From JACQHJ01 sp964624955 (GTDB taxonomy: Bacteria > Patescibacteriota > Microgenomatia > Levybacterales > UBA12049), in assembly GCA_964624955.1 (NCBI GenBank), contig CAZUZF010000003.1:1-36878 (forward strand): a DNA stretch of 36,878 bases, given 5' to 3'. A program made the position numbers and the translations under genes. Below are positions 8,670 to 15,675 of this stretch, piece after piece. Under the pieces are notes generated by a model. The model was not told the DNA's origin. It searched no databases and worked only from the letters and a program-made list of their open reading frames with translations. How positions within the stretch are numbered: the stretch's first letter is position 1; each line of letters opens with the position of its first letter.

Positions 8670-9689
8670 TTAAAAACCAAGGTCACCAAATTGTTTGTTG
8701 TAGTAGTCTTTAAATTCTCCTGATTTTATTTTTTTCCACCAATCGGCATTTTCCTTGTACCAGTCTATTGTAATTTTCAAAGCATCATCAAGATTGTGTT
8801 TTGGCTCCCAGCCAAGTTCTCTGTTAATTTTGCTCCAATCAATGTCATACTTTCTATCATTTCCGGGTCTATCGGCAACCATTTGGATTAGATCTTCAGG
8901 TTTTCCCATAATTGAAAGGATTTTTTTGACAATCTCAAGATTTGACATACCGCTTTTTAATCCCCCTACCAAATATGTTTCGCCAATTTTTCCTTTTTGT
9001 AAGATTAACTCAATTGCAGATATATGATCTTCAACAAACAACCAATCCCTCTCATTTTTACCATCACCGTGTATTGGGATTTTTTTGCCTTCCATTGCAT
9101 TGGTTATGGCAAGGGGAATGAGTTTCTCGGGATACATTGCGGGACCAAAATTGTTAGAGCAGTTGCTGATTGTAATTGGCAAATTATATGTATAAAAATA
9201 CGCTCTAACTAAATGGTCTGACCCTGCCTTTGTTGCAGAATATGGACTTCGTGGATTGTATCTTGTATCTTCGTTAAACTGGTTTTTATTACCAATTTCC
9301 AAGGTCCCAAAGACTTCATCGGTTGACGTGTGATGGAAGTGCTTTATGTTATTTCTCTTTGCAACCTCTAAGAGAGTGTAAGTCCCAACCAAATTTGACT
9401 GGATAAATGGCCATGGATCTATTATTGATCTGTCAACATGCGTTTCTGCGGCAAAATGAACAACAGTATCAACGCCTTGCATAACTTTTTCAACTAGTGG
9501 CATATCCGTAATATCGCCTTTAACAAACTGGTGTCTTGGGCTGTCTATGACTTGTTTGAGATTAACCATGCTTCCTGCGTAGGTGAGGTTATCAATATTA
9601 ATGATATTATCGTCTGGGTGGTTTTTGATCCAATAATTAATAAAATGGGAACCAATAAATCCTGCTCCGCCAGTGACCAATAGCTTCAT
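8670..9689 (-). CDS. rfbB: dTDP-glucose 4,6-dehydratase
   Basis: I place the start at the ATG at 9689 (339 residues), because the protein then begins MKLLVTGGAGFIGSHF, exactly as in the family, and the promoter for this strand lies just upstream; an in-frame ATG at 9755 would place 22 unconserved residues before it and overlap that promoter. The enzyme dehydrates dTDP-glucose to the 4-dehydro-6-deoxy sugar. Visible motifs are GGAGFIG, HFAAETHVDRSI, STDEVFGTLE with the catalytic Asp-Glu, YxxxK in SPYSATKAGSDHLVRAY, and SNCSNNFGP. It heads the rfbB-rfbD-ugd-rmd operon and is divergent from rfbC. Confidence 0.92.
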   Translation of the reverse strand: MKLLVTGGAGFIGSHFINYWIKNHPDDNIINIDNLTYAGSMVNLKQVIDSPRHQFVKGDITDMPLVEKVMQGVDTVVHFAAETHVDRSIIDPWPFIQSNLVGTYTLLEVAKRNNIKHFHHTSTDEVFGTLEIGNKNQFNEDTRYNPRSPYSATKAGSDHLVRAYFYTYNLPITISNCSNNFGPAMYPEKLIPLAITNAMEGKKIPIHGDGKNERDWLFVEDHISAIELILQKGKIGETYLVGGLKSGMSNLEIVKKILSIMGKPEDLIQMVADRPGNDRKYDIDWSKINRELGWEPKHNLDDALKITIDWYKENADWWKKIKSGEFKDYYNKQFGDLGF

Positions 9690-9702
9690 ATTTACTTTTC
9701 TA

Positions 9703-9731
9703 ATCTTACCATGTATTGTTTGTAAACTCAA
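9703..9731 (-). promoter_or_regulatory. Promoter of the rfbB operon
   Basis: Reading the minus strand, TTGAGT (9731-9726) and TAAGAT (9708-9703) are 17 bases apart. The predicted transcript start is about 7 bases before the rfbB ATG at 9689. Its -35 box directly abuts the -35 box of the divergent rfbC promoter. Confidence 0.5.
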
Positions 9732-9749
9732 CTTAAATTGTGCTATATT
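9720..9749 (+). promoter_or_regulatory. Promoter of rfbC (leaderless arrangement)
   Basis: TTGTAA (9720-9725) and TATATT (9744-9749) are separated by 18 bases. The predicted start of transcription, near 9756, is 2 bases before the rfbC ATG at 9758, leaving no room for a ribosome-binding site. Confidence 0.55.
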
Positions 9750-9757
9750 AGCCATAT

Positions 9758-10390
9758 ATGGATGATAAATATAAACTTGCTATTGACCCTTCCGATCCCA
9801 ACTTTCCCAAAATGATTAAGACAACAGAAATTCCTGGTCTTTTAATTTATCAAAGAGAAGTATTTGAAGATAATCGCGGTTTTTTTCATGAAATTGTAGA
9901 GCTTAGGGATTTGGAAAAAGTTTTAGGTAAAAATATAAATGTGGTGCAAAGCAACCATGCAAGATCTAAGCCTAATGTTATACGGGGATTTCATAGTGAG
10001 CCTTGGGAAAAAATTATTTATGTGGCAAAAGGGCAAGTTATGGCGGCAGTTGTAGATTTTAGAATAGATTCTCCTGCTTTTGGAAAAGCAGTAAAAATTA
10101 ACTTAGGGGACGACAATAGAAATACAGTCTATTTACCTTTGGGGATGGGAAATTCATTTTGTGTAACTGGAACTGACGATGCAGAATACTTCTATATGAT
10201 TACTAATTACTTTGAGGGAAAACCAACGCCAGCTGTATCATATAATGATCCAGTGATTACAAAACAATTTGGAGGATGGCCTATACAAAATCCAATAGTA
10301 AGTGAAAAAGACCAAAGCTACCCAACTCTTAAAGAAAAATTTGGGAGTTTGGTTGACTTTTCAAAATTCCCCTGGTTAAGGCAAGAATAA
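9758..10390 (+). CDS. rfbC: dTDP-4-dehydrorhamnose 3,5-epimerase-like protein (divergent)
   Basis: This is a 210-residue cupin of the RmlC family, which epimerises dTDP-4-dehydro-6-deoxyglucose before RfbD. It has EDNRGFFHEI near 37-46, the catalytic His in VIRGFHSEPWEK near 73-84, VDFRIDSPAFGKAV, and SYNDPVITKQFGGWP near the end. The usual GFAHGF segment is replaced by LGMGNSF, so a conserved His of that loop is absent. It may therefore be a specialised epimerase. It is transcribed alone on the plus strand, divergent from rfbB, and converges with the GT2 gene ending at 10397. Confidence 0.78.
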   Translation: MDDKYKLAIDPSDPNFPKMIKTTEIPGLLIYQREVFEDNRGFFHEIVELRDLEKVLGKNINVVQSNHARSKPNVIRGFHSEPWEKIIYVAKGQVMAAVVDFRIDSPAFGKAVKINLGDDNRNTVYLPLGMGNSFCVTGTDDAEYFYMITNYFEGKPTPAVSYNDPVITKQFGGWPIQNPIVSEKDQSYPTLKEKFGSLVDFSKFPWLRQE

Positions 10391-10396
10391 GCTTAC

Positions 10397-11338
10397 TCAA
10401 GTTACTTTTATACTTGCTATTGCTTTATTTTCCAAAAAACCAATTGTTTTATCAATTAACCAGTATAGGAAAAATGGATATTTGTTTTTATAATTTTTTC
10501 TATAAAATATCCTCATGGCATTAAAACGCTCCCTTTGCAGCATTTTTTTAGTTTCAATATTTGCGGTTGTAATTTCCTGTGATTGTTGTTTTATTCCGCT
10601 TGCCGCACCGCCTATGTGCATAATTGACTTTTGGCCAATGTAGTATATTTTGTAACCAAGTTTTTTTATGTTCATACAAAATTGCAAATCTTCACCGTAG
10701 AAAAAATAATCTTCATCCCACCAACCAACTTTCTCACCAATGCTTTTGGGAACAATCATAAAAGCTCCCTCTATTGCATCTACTTCATGTGTTGTATTTA
10801 AATCTTTCCATCCCAATGTGTAGCCTGCAAATATCTTACTTTTAGGAAAAATTCTTTGTAGTCCTGAAAAATAGCAAAATGCATTCCAGAGAATTGGAAA
10901 TCCCCTGTGGCAATTAAAATCAAGGTTGCCATCTTTGTTAATTAACTTACATGACGAAGCTCCAGCGTCTTTGTGGGAATCCATGAAATCTATCATGTAA
11001 TTTAACACATGCTTATAAACAATAGTGTCTGGATTTAAAAATAAAATATATCTTCCTTTTGCATAAGGAATACCCTTATTATTTCCTTTTGAAAAACCTA
11101 AATTACCTCCGTTATCTATAATATGAAATGTTTTTATTTTTGTTTTATTTTTATATTGTTTAAAATACTTAAAAGTTCCATCAGTTGAGCCGTTATCCGC
11201 CACGATTACTTCATAGCTTCCAGATGCAACCAAATCAGGGTAATTTTCTTCTATTGATCTGACAGCATCAAAAGTAATGTCTTTTGTGTTATAGGTCAAA
11301 ATTATTATTGATAAATCTGTTCTTTGGTTTTGTGCCAT
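10397..11338 (-). CDS. GT2 glycosyltransferase (rhamnosyltransferase WbbL-like)
   Basis: The 313-residue protein has a GT-A fold of family 2: IIILTYNTKD near 10-19, VIVADNGSTDGT near 44-55, GNLGFSKGNN near 78-87, and the metal-binding FLNPDT near 99-104. A later block, VDAIEGAFMIVPK followed by EDYFFYGEDLQFCMN, is typical of the WbbL/RfbF group that uses dTDP-rhamnose. The rfb genes nearby would supply that donor. No membrane helix is obvious. It is the last gene of a long minus-strand run, 9 bases after another GT2 gene, and ends 6 bases from the convergent rfbC. Confidence 0.82.
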   Translation of the reverse strand: MAQNQRTDLSIIILTYNTKDITFDAVRSIEENYPDLVASGSYEVIVADNGSTDGTFKYFKQYKNKTKIKTFHIIDNGGNLGFSKGNNKGIPYAKGRYILFLNPDTIVYKHVLNYMIDFMDSHKDAGASSCKLINKDGNLDFNCHRGFPILWNAFCYFSGLQRIFPKSKIFAGYTLGWKDLNTTHEVDAIEGAFMIVPKSIGEKVGWWDEDYFFYGEDLQFCMNIKKLGYKIYYIGQKSIMHIGGAASGIKQQSQEITTANIETKKMLQRERFNAMRIFYRKNYKNKYPFFLYWLIDKTIGFLENKAIASIKVT

Positions 11339-11347
11339 ATCTTTTTA

Positions 11348-12232
11348 CTACCTAATAGCCTCTAAAGCTTCTCTATAAGTTTGTTTTAAATATTGGTTTT
11401 TAAAAATAGTACCAATTAGAATAAGAAGATATGCTTTTGAAACCATTATTAGTTTTAGAAAAAAATATTCTAATCTAGTTTTATGTTTTCTATAAAAATA
11501 CAAAAGGTTTTTATAAATATTAACAATTGCAAAAGTTCGATTGGTACTTCCGTGTTCGGCGTGCAAGACATAGGTAAAGGGATAAAAATACGCTTGGTAT
11601 CCTTTAAGCTTTGCCCTGTAACAAAGCTCCATATCCTCTGTATACATAAAGATTTTTTCATCAAATCCCTTAAGACGCTCGAATATGTCTTTTTTTATCA
11701 TCAAAAGTCCTCCCTTTACCCAATCAACTTTAACTATTTGCTTTGGACTTTTATCTAAAAGCCCAAGTCTTTGAAATCCCAATAAAAGCATTAATACCTT
11801 AGGGAGATTATAAAAGCTGCCTGCAGACGGCTGCATTGATCCATCCCTGTTTCGCAGTTGCCCTCCTAAAATAGATACATGTGGATTATCTTCTAAATAT
11901 CTTGCCATCTTTAATACTCCCGCATCCTTGACAACCGTATCGTTGTTTAAAAATAACATGTAATCTCCACTTGCTTTAGATTCTCCAAGATTACATCCTT
12001 TGCCAAAGCCTAGATTAATATTACTTTCAACCAGTTTAATATTTTTATATTTTTTTCTTTTAATGTGGTTTCCTATCTTTTTAATGTCTTTTTCTCCTGA
12101 AGCGTTATCAACAATAATAAGTTCTATTTTGTCTTTTTCAAACTCTTCTCTAAATTGTTGGTATAAAGAATCCATACATAAAACTGTTAGATTTTCCTTT
12201 TTATAATTTATGGTAACTATTGAGATAAGCAT
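11348..12232 (-). CDS. GT2 glycosyltransferase
   Basis: This 294-residue family 2 glycosyltransferase has SIVTINYKKENL near 4-15, IIVDNASGEKD near 39-49, NLGFGKGCN near 73-81, and FLNNDT near 94-99 as the metal-binding motif. The block VDWVKGGLLMIKK followed by MYTEDMELCYRAK is the usual acceptor-side signature of rhamnosyltransferase-like members. The last 40 residues include a hydrophobic stretch (YLLILIGTIF) that may touch the membrane. The ATG follows the stop of the small membrane protein with no gap (TAAATG), and a second GT2 gene follows. Confidence 0.82.
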   Translation of the reverse strand: MLISIVTINYKKENLTVLCMDSLYQQFREEFEKDKIELIIVDNASGEKDIKKIGNHIKRKKYKNIKLVESNINLGFGKGCNLGESKASGDYMLFLNNDTVVKDAGVLKMARYLEDNPHVSILGGQLRNRDGSMQPSAGSFYNLPKVLMLLLGFQRLGLLDKSPKQIVKVDWVKGGLLMIKKDIFERLKGFDEKIFMYTEDMELCYRAKLKGYQAYFYPFTYVLHAEHGSTNRTFAIVNIYKNLLYFYRKHKTRLEYFFLKLIMVSKAYLLILIGTIFKNQYLKQTYREALEAIR

Positions 12233-12499
12233 TTACATTCCTCCCAAGAATATGAAAAATATTATTGAAAGACCTAGCAGGCCTATTAACAAATATTCAA
12301 TTGCTATTTTTCTGGTTAATTCGTGATTGAGCTTGTGATGTAAAAGACCCCAGCATACGTATAAAACTACCGTTATAATAATTATTAAAACTTGAAGATT
12401 TAAATCTGGAGAAGCAAAAGCAGTAGCCAAAACCCCAGCGCTAAAAATTATCAAAATCAGTAAATAATAGTTTAAATGTTTTACAAATTTTTTAATCAT
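12233..12499 (-). CDS. Small membrane protein, unknown function
   Basis: The 88-residue protein is mostly hydrophobic, with three predicted membrane segments near residues 9-29, 33-51 and 66-86. The short loop between the second and third (HHKLNHELTRK) is basic and His-rich. I recognise no family. It shares a base with the CAP-domain gene before it (TAATG) and abuts the GT2 gene after it, so it is surely co-translated with both and may serve the cell envelope. Confidence 0.65.
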   Translation of the reverse strand: MIKKFVKHLNYYLLILIIFSAGVLATAFASPDLNLQVLIIIITVVLYVCWGLLHHKLNHELTRKIAIEYLLIGLLGLSIIFFIFLGGM

Positions 12500-13437
12500 T
12501 AAATTATATATCCTTTAATAATCACTAAAATTAGAGCCAAAATAAGACCAAGAAACATAATATGATCCAGATTATGCCCCACAAACCTTAAAATCTTCTT
12601 TCTTTCAATTATTATCATATCCAGTATAAAGACAAACATAAATATTGTTACGGCAATTCTTGCGATATTGGAAGAAAAATTTTGGGCATTAATAAGAGGT
12701 TTTATCTGCGTTGTCGGCTCCTTTGCAAAAGTTTGCATTTTTTCTTCTGAATTACTAGACGGAGTAGCTCTCTTTTCAGTTTGCTCATTTACAACAGGCG
12801 TTTGTTTAGGCCTTTCTACAGAGGCCTGGGCAACTTCGGCAATTCCTTGTTCTGGTTTTGTTGGTACTTTTGCAAGTGTAGTTGTTCCAAACATTTCTAC
12901 AACCAATACTGTTTCTTCTCCGTTTAAATTTCCCGTTAAAACAGCAAAGCCAACATTGGCATAATTTCCTGAAAGTATGTTTTGCTTATGCGAATCGCTT
13001 GCCATCCAGGCATTTACTACATCTGAAGAGTTTGTATACCCTCTTGCCAAGTTTTCCCCTGCGAAGGTGTAGTTATATCCAGCATTTCTTATAAATACCC
13101 AAGGGCTTGTTCCATCCGGAGAAATGTGCGCCCAATATCCTTTTGACAGCATATCGCTTCCTTTTCCTGCCGCTGCTTGATTTAATTTTTCATCCAAAGT
13201 TAAGGGTGGTAATCCATTCTCTTGTCTTTTTTGATTGGTTAAAACCAGTAATTGATCAATTGAGACATCTGAAGCAATACCCAAAACTTGTGGAAAATTA
13301 GTCTTTACAACAGACATTAAGATTCCGCCAGAGAAAAAGAAAATGATAAAGAGAAAAATAATTTTATGGTGCAAGACTTTAGGTCTATAATTATTTGAAG
13401 TTTGCGGGGTAAAGAAATGAGATAAAAGTTTGAGCAT
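12499..13437 (-). CDS. Membrane-anchored CAP/SCP-domain protein (YkwD-like)
   Basis: This 312-residue protein has a membrane segment at about 24-43, an outer CAP (cysteine-rich secretory/SCP) domain at about 58-187, a low-complexity linker, and two membrane segments near 257-277 and 291-311. The CAP cavity residues are visible: H104 in WAHISPDGT, E128 in AGENLARGY and H150 in SDSHKQNIL. The domain starts with LLVLTNQKRQENGLPPL, typical of bacterial YkwD proteins, which sit outside the cell and have no agreed enzymatic role. A motif PQVLGIAS directly follows the first helix. The gene is 3 bases from tsaB. Confidence 0.87.
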   Translation of the reverse strand: MLKLLSHFFTPQTSNNYRPKVLHHKIIFLFIIFFFSGGILMSVVKTNFPQVLGIASDVSIDQLLVLTNQKRQENGLPPLTLDEKLNQAAAGKGSDMLSKGYWAHISPDGTSPWVFIRNAGYNYTFAGENLARGYTNSSDVVNAWMASDSHKQNILSGNYANVGFAVLTGNLNGEETVLVVEMFGTTTLAKVPTKPEQGIAEVAQASVERPKQTPVVNEQTEKRATPSSNSEEKMQTFAKEPTTQIKPLINAQNFSSNIARIAVTIFMFVFILDMIIIERKKILRFVGHNLDHIMFLGLILALILVIIKGYII

Positions 13438-13440
13438 AAC

Positions 13441-13764
13441 TTAATTATATACTGGCTCTTCCAATTCTCCAACTTGTTTTCCATTTACTGGGATTTTAAG
13501 TAAAAAAGACAGGGCATTTGCAATCGAGATTCCAACCCTAAGGCCCGTAAAAGAACCTGGGCCTTTATTTACTTTTATTTCCGATAAGTCTTTTGGTTTA
13601 AGATTTTTTTGTTTTAGGACTTTTTCTATTAATGCCAAACAGGCTTGAGATTTTAAATTCTTTGAATATACTATAATTTCTTTAATTTCTTTTTTTCCAT
13701 TAATACTTAAGCCAATTTGTATTCTTTTATTATCTGATGTGTCTATGGTTAATACATTTGCCAT
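13441..13764 (-). CDS. tsaB: TsaB, N-terminal half only (t6A biosynthesis)
   Basis: At 107 residues this is half the usual TsaB length of about 220-230. It keeps the first actin-like subdomain: the phosphate-binding-like start VLTIDTSDN and the family block GPGSFTGLRVGISIANAL near 72-89. The frame ends cleanly with PVYN and a stop, and no continuation is visible in other frames because the CAP gene begins 3 bases later. TsaB partners TsaD in threonylcarbamoyl transfer to tRNA adenosine 37. TsaC and TsaE precede it in the same operon. A shortened but functional dimerisation subunit is more likely than decay. Confidence 0.85.
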   Translation of the reverse strand: MANVLTIDTSDNKRIQIGLSINGKKEIKEIIVYSKNLKSQACLALIEKVLKQKNLKPKDLSEIKVNKGPGSFTGLRVGISIANALSFLLKIPVNGKQVGELEEPVYN

Positions 13765-13766
13765 AT

Positions 13767-14348
13767 CTATATCTTAATATCTAAAGCGCCGTAACGCAAA
13801 ACTTTCCAGGGCTTTTGAGTACAATCGACAACTGTGGAGGCATTTTTTAAAGTACATTTCCCGTCTAGTACCAAATCAACCGATTGAACAATATATTTAT
13901 TCAGCATATTTTTTGAGTAAGGAGTTTGTTCACCATGTATATTGGCAGAGGGAGCTAAAATGGGAACACCAACTTTCTCAATAACCTCTAATATTTGATT
14001 ATATTGGGGCATTCTTATACCAACAGTTTCTCCTCCGCCCCTCACCAGATCTGGAACTAGACTTTTATTTGCGGCTAAAACAATTGTTAATGCCCCAGGC
14101 CAATATCTACTGATTAGTTTTTCCTCAACCTCTTGTGTGTCAGCCTCCCAATATTTTTTTGCCATTTGTAAACTTGATACCAAAACAGGAGCTGCCATAT
14201 TGGTTGGTCTTTTTCTTATTTGAAATAGTCTCTCAATGGCTTTTTGGCTATCAATCCTGCAGCCAATTCCAAAAGCCGTATCGGTTGGAAAAACTATTAT
14301 TCCACCTTTATTTAGTATCTTTACCGCCCGATCAATTTTACTATTCAT
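13767..14348 (-). CDS. tsaC: L-threonylcarbamoyladenylate synthase (TsaC/Sua5 type)
   Basis: The 193-residue YrdC-fold protein makes threonylcarbamoyl-AMP from threonine, bicarbonate and ATP for t6A. It shows KGGIIVFPTDTAFGIGC near 14-30, FQIRKRPTNMAAPVLV near 42-57 with the conserved KRP, WPGALTIVL, VGIRMP and PILAPSANIHGEQTP. It lacks the C-terminal Sua5 domain, so it is the short TsaC form. It overlaps tsaE by 4 bases and lies 2 bases before tsaB. Confidence 0.93.
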   Translation of the reverse strand: MNSKIDRAVKILNKGGIIVFPTDTAFGIGCRIDSQKAIERLFQIRKRPTNMAAPVLVSSLQMAKKYWEADTQEVEEKLISRYWPGALTIVLAANKSLVPDLVRGGGETVGIRMPQYNQILEVIEKVGVPILAPSANIHGEQTPYSKNMLNKYIVQSVDLVLDGKCTLKNASTVVDCTQKPWKVLRYGALDIKI

Positions 14349-14773
14349 GATTTTTTGATTACTATTTTCCTTGTGGTTTCATTTATGTATTCAAATTGTA
14401 AATCAATTCGTTTTGAAGGCATTAAATCAAAAAGCTTTTCAGCCCATTCAATTGCAGTGATATTTTCATCATCTTTTAAAATTTCATCTATCCCAATGCC
14501 TTGCAGATCATAAATTGTTTGAATTCTATAAAGATCTATATGATAGAGGTTTAAATCGCCAATCTCATATCGCCTTGCAATTATAAAGGTTGGGGAAATT
14601 ATTCTTTGCGTAATACCAAGGCCTTTTGCAAGTCCTTGCACAAAGCTTGTTTTACCACTTCCCAAATTTCCGTAAAGGCAAAGTATGTCTCCTTTTTTGA
14701 GAGCTTTGGCAAAATCAGATGCAAATCTTTGGGTTTGTTTTAGGTTATTGGATATAATAGTTTTAGATTCCAT
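14345..14773 (-). CDS. tsaE: tRNA threonylcarbamoyladenosine ATPase TsaE
   Basis: This 142-residue P-loop protein has Walker A GNLGSGKTSFVQGLAKGLG near 35-53, SPTFIIARRYE, the family block LYHIDLYRI near 75-83 and AIEWAEKL near 107-114. TsaE drives cycles of the TsaBD complex through ATP hydrolysis. It overlaps the end of the upstream secreted-protein gene by 11 bases and the tsaC start by 4, so translation of the whole set is probably coupled. Confidence 0.92.
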   Translation of the reverse strand: MESKTIISNNLKQTQRFASDFAKALKKGDILCLYGNLGSGKTSFVQGLAKGLGITQRIISPTFIIARRYEIGDLNLYHIDLYRIQTIYDLQGIGIDEILKDDENITAIEWAEKLFDLMPSKRIDLQFEYINETTRKIVIKKS

Positions 14774-15653
14774 TTGTTTTTGTCTTTAAAAAGTTTCTAT
14801 ATGATAAGGCAACTACTATACCACAAAGAGAAAGAAAAAGTACTCCCAAAGATATAAAAACAACTCCAATTACATTGCTTTTTTGTTTGTTTGGAACGCT
14901 AGCTTTTGTTTGGTCTTTACTGTCACCATTTGTATTTTCTAAGCTATCATTACTTTGAGAGATACCTAAAACATTTGCTTGAACTGTTGGAGTAATAGTT
15001 GATGTAAGTGTTGGTGTTGGGGTTTTGGTAGGACTTGGAAGAGGAGTTAGTGTTGCAGTTGGTTTTGTGGTTGGGGTAGGCGTTGGAGATTTTGTTGGCG
15101 TTGGTGAATTAGTAGGTGTATTTGTAGGTTGTGGCGTTGGTGTTAAGGTAGGCGAAGGCGAGGGCGTTGGCGCATTTAAGGTAATAGTAAGAGTATTGGA
15201 GTCTCCGCTTGTAGGACTTGTGCTATTTCCAGTAAATCTTCTAAACCTTATTGTATACTGACCAGGTCCTATGTAATTTGAGTTTTCTGGATTGTTTTTG
15301 GCCTTTAGCTTTCCAAACCATGCACCTGATACTGGAATAAAATTGAATAATTTAGTTTTAATCTCTTCAGTCGAAGAGGGAGAACTAAAATAATCAACAT
15401 ATTCCCCAGAATTATTGTATGTATAACCAAAAAAATCCTTAGAATCATCTAAAACCTTAAGCTCTGCTTGTAGGTAACAACCAGAGGTTGAACAGCTAGA
15501 AATTATCAAGCCTGAAATCTCAGCATCAACTTCTATCTCATCGTTTCCCGTAATTGTAGGATTAGATATTGTAAAGGTAATTGCGGCAAAAGCAGATTTG
15601 GGAAATATGCTAGATAATAATAAAAAAGCAATTAAAAATATTATTGCTCTCAT
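14763..15653 (-). CDS. Secreted, membrane-tethered protein with Pro/Thr-rich stalk
   Basis: The 296-residue protein has a signal peptide (residues 1-23, cut after AFA), a beta-rich globular region (24-160) with a possible disulfide between C54 and C59, a Pro/Thr/Ser stalk made of TPTP-type repeats (161-223), a motif NVLGIS near 227-232, a polar spacer, and a C-terminal membrane helix (261-285) followed by a basic tail. The plan is a surface domain held away from the membrane by a stiff stalk. No family is recognised for the globular part. It sits between the M23 hydrolase and tsaE. Confidence 0.8.
   Translation of the reverse strand: MRAIIFLIAFLLLSSIFPKSAFAAITFTISNPTITGNDEIEVDAEISGLIISSCSTSGCYLQAELKVLDDSKDFFGYTYNNSGEYVDYFSSPSSTEEIKTKLFNFIPVSGAWFGKLKAKNNPENSNYIGPGQYTIRFRRFTGNSTSPTSGDSNTLTITLNAPTPSPSPTLTPTPQPTNTPTNSPTPTKSPTPTPTTKPTATLTPLPSPTKTPTPTLTSTITPTVQANVLGISQSNDSLENTNGDSKDQTKASVPNKQKSNVIGVVFISLGVLFLSLCGIVVALSYRNFLKTKTNGI
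15061..15180 (-). repeat. Low-complexity Pro/Thr-coding repeat
   Basis: Degenerate hexamer-like repeats of ACNCCN codons encode the TPTP stalk of the secreted protein. On the plus strand the same bases read as GGNGTNGG-rich sequence and create a false open frame. Stalk length may vary between strains through slippage. Confidence 0.75.
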
Positions 15654-15675
15654 TTAATAAATTCTTATTTTAAAA

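Noticed and set aside
15025..15261. Plus-strand open frame rich in Val and Gly
   Set aside because: It is the complement of the Pro/Thr repeat in the secreted protein gene and has no family features.
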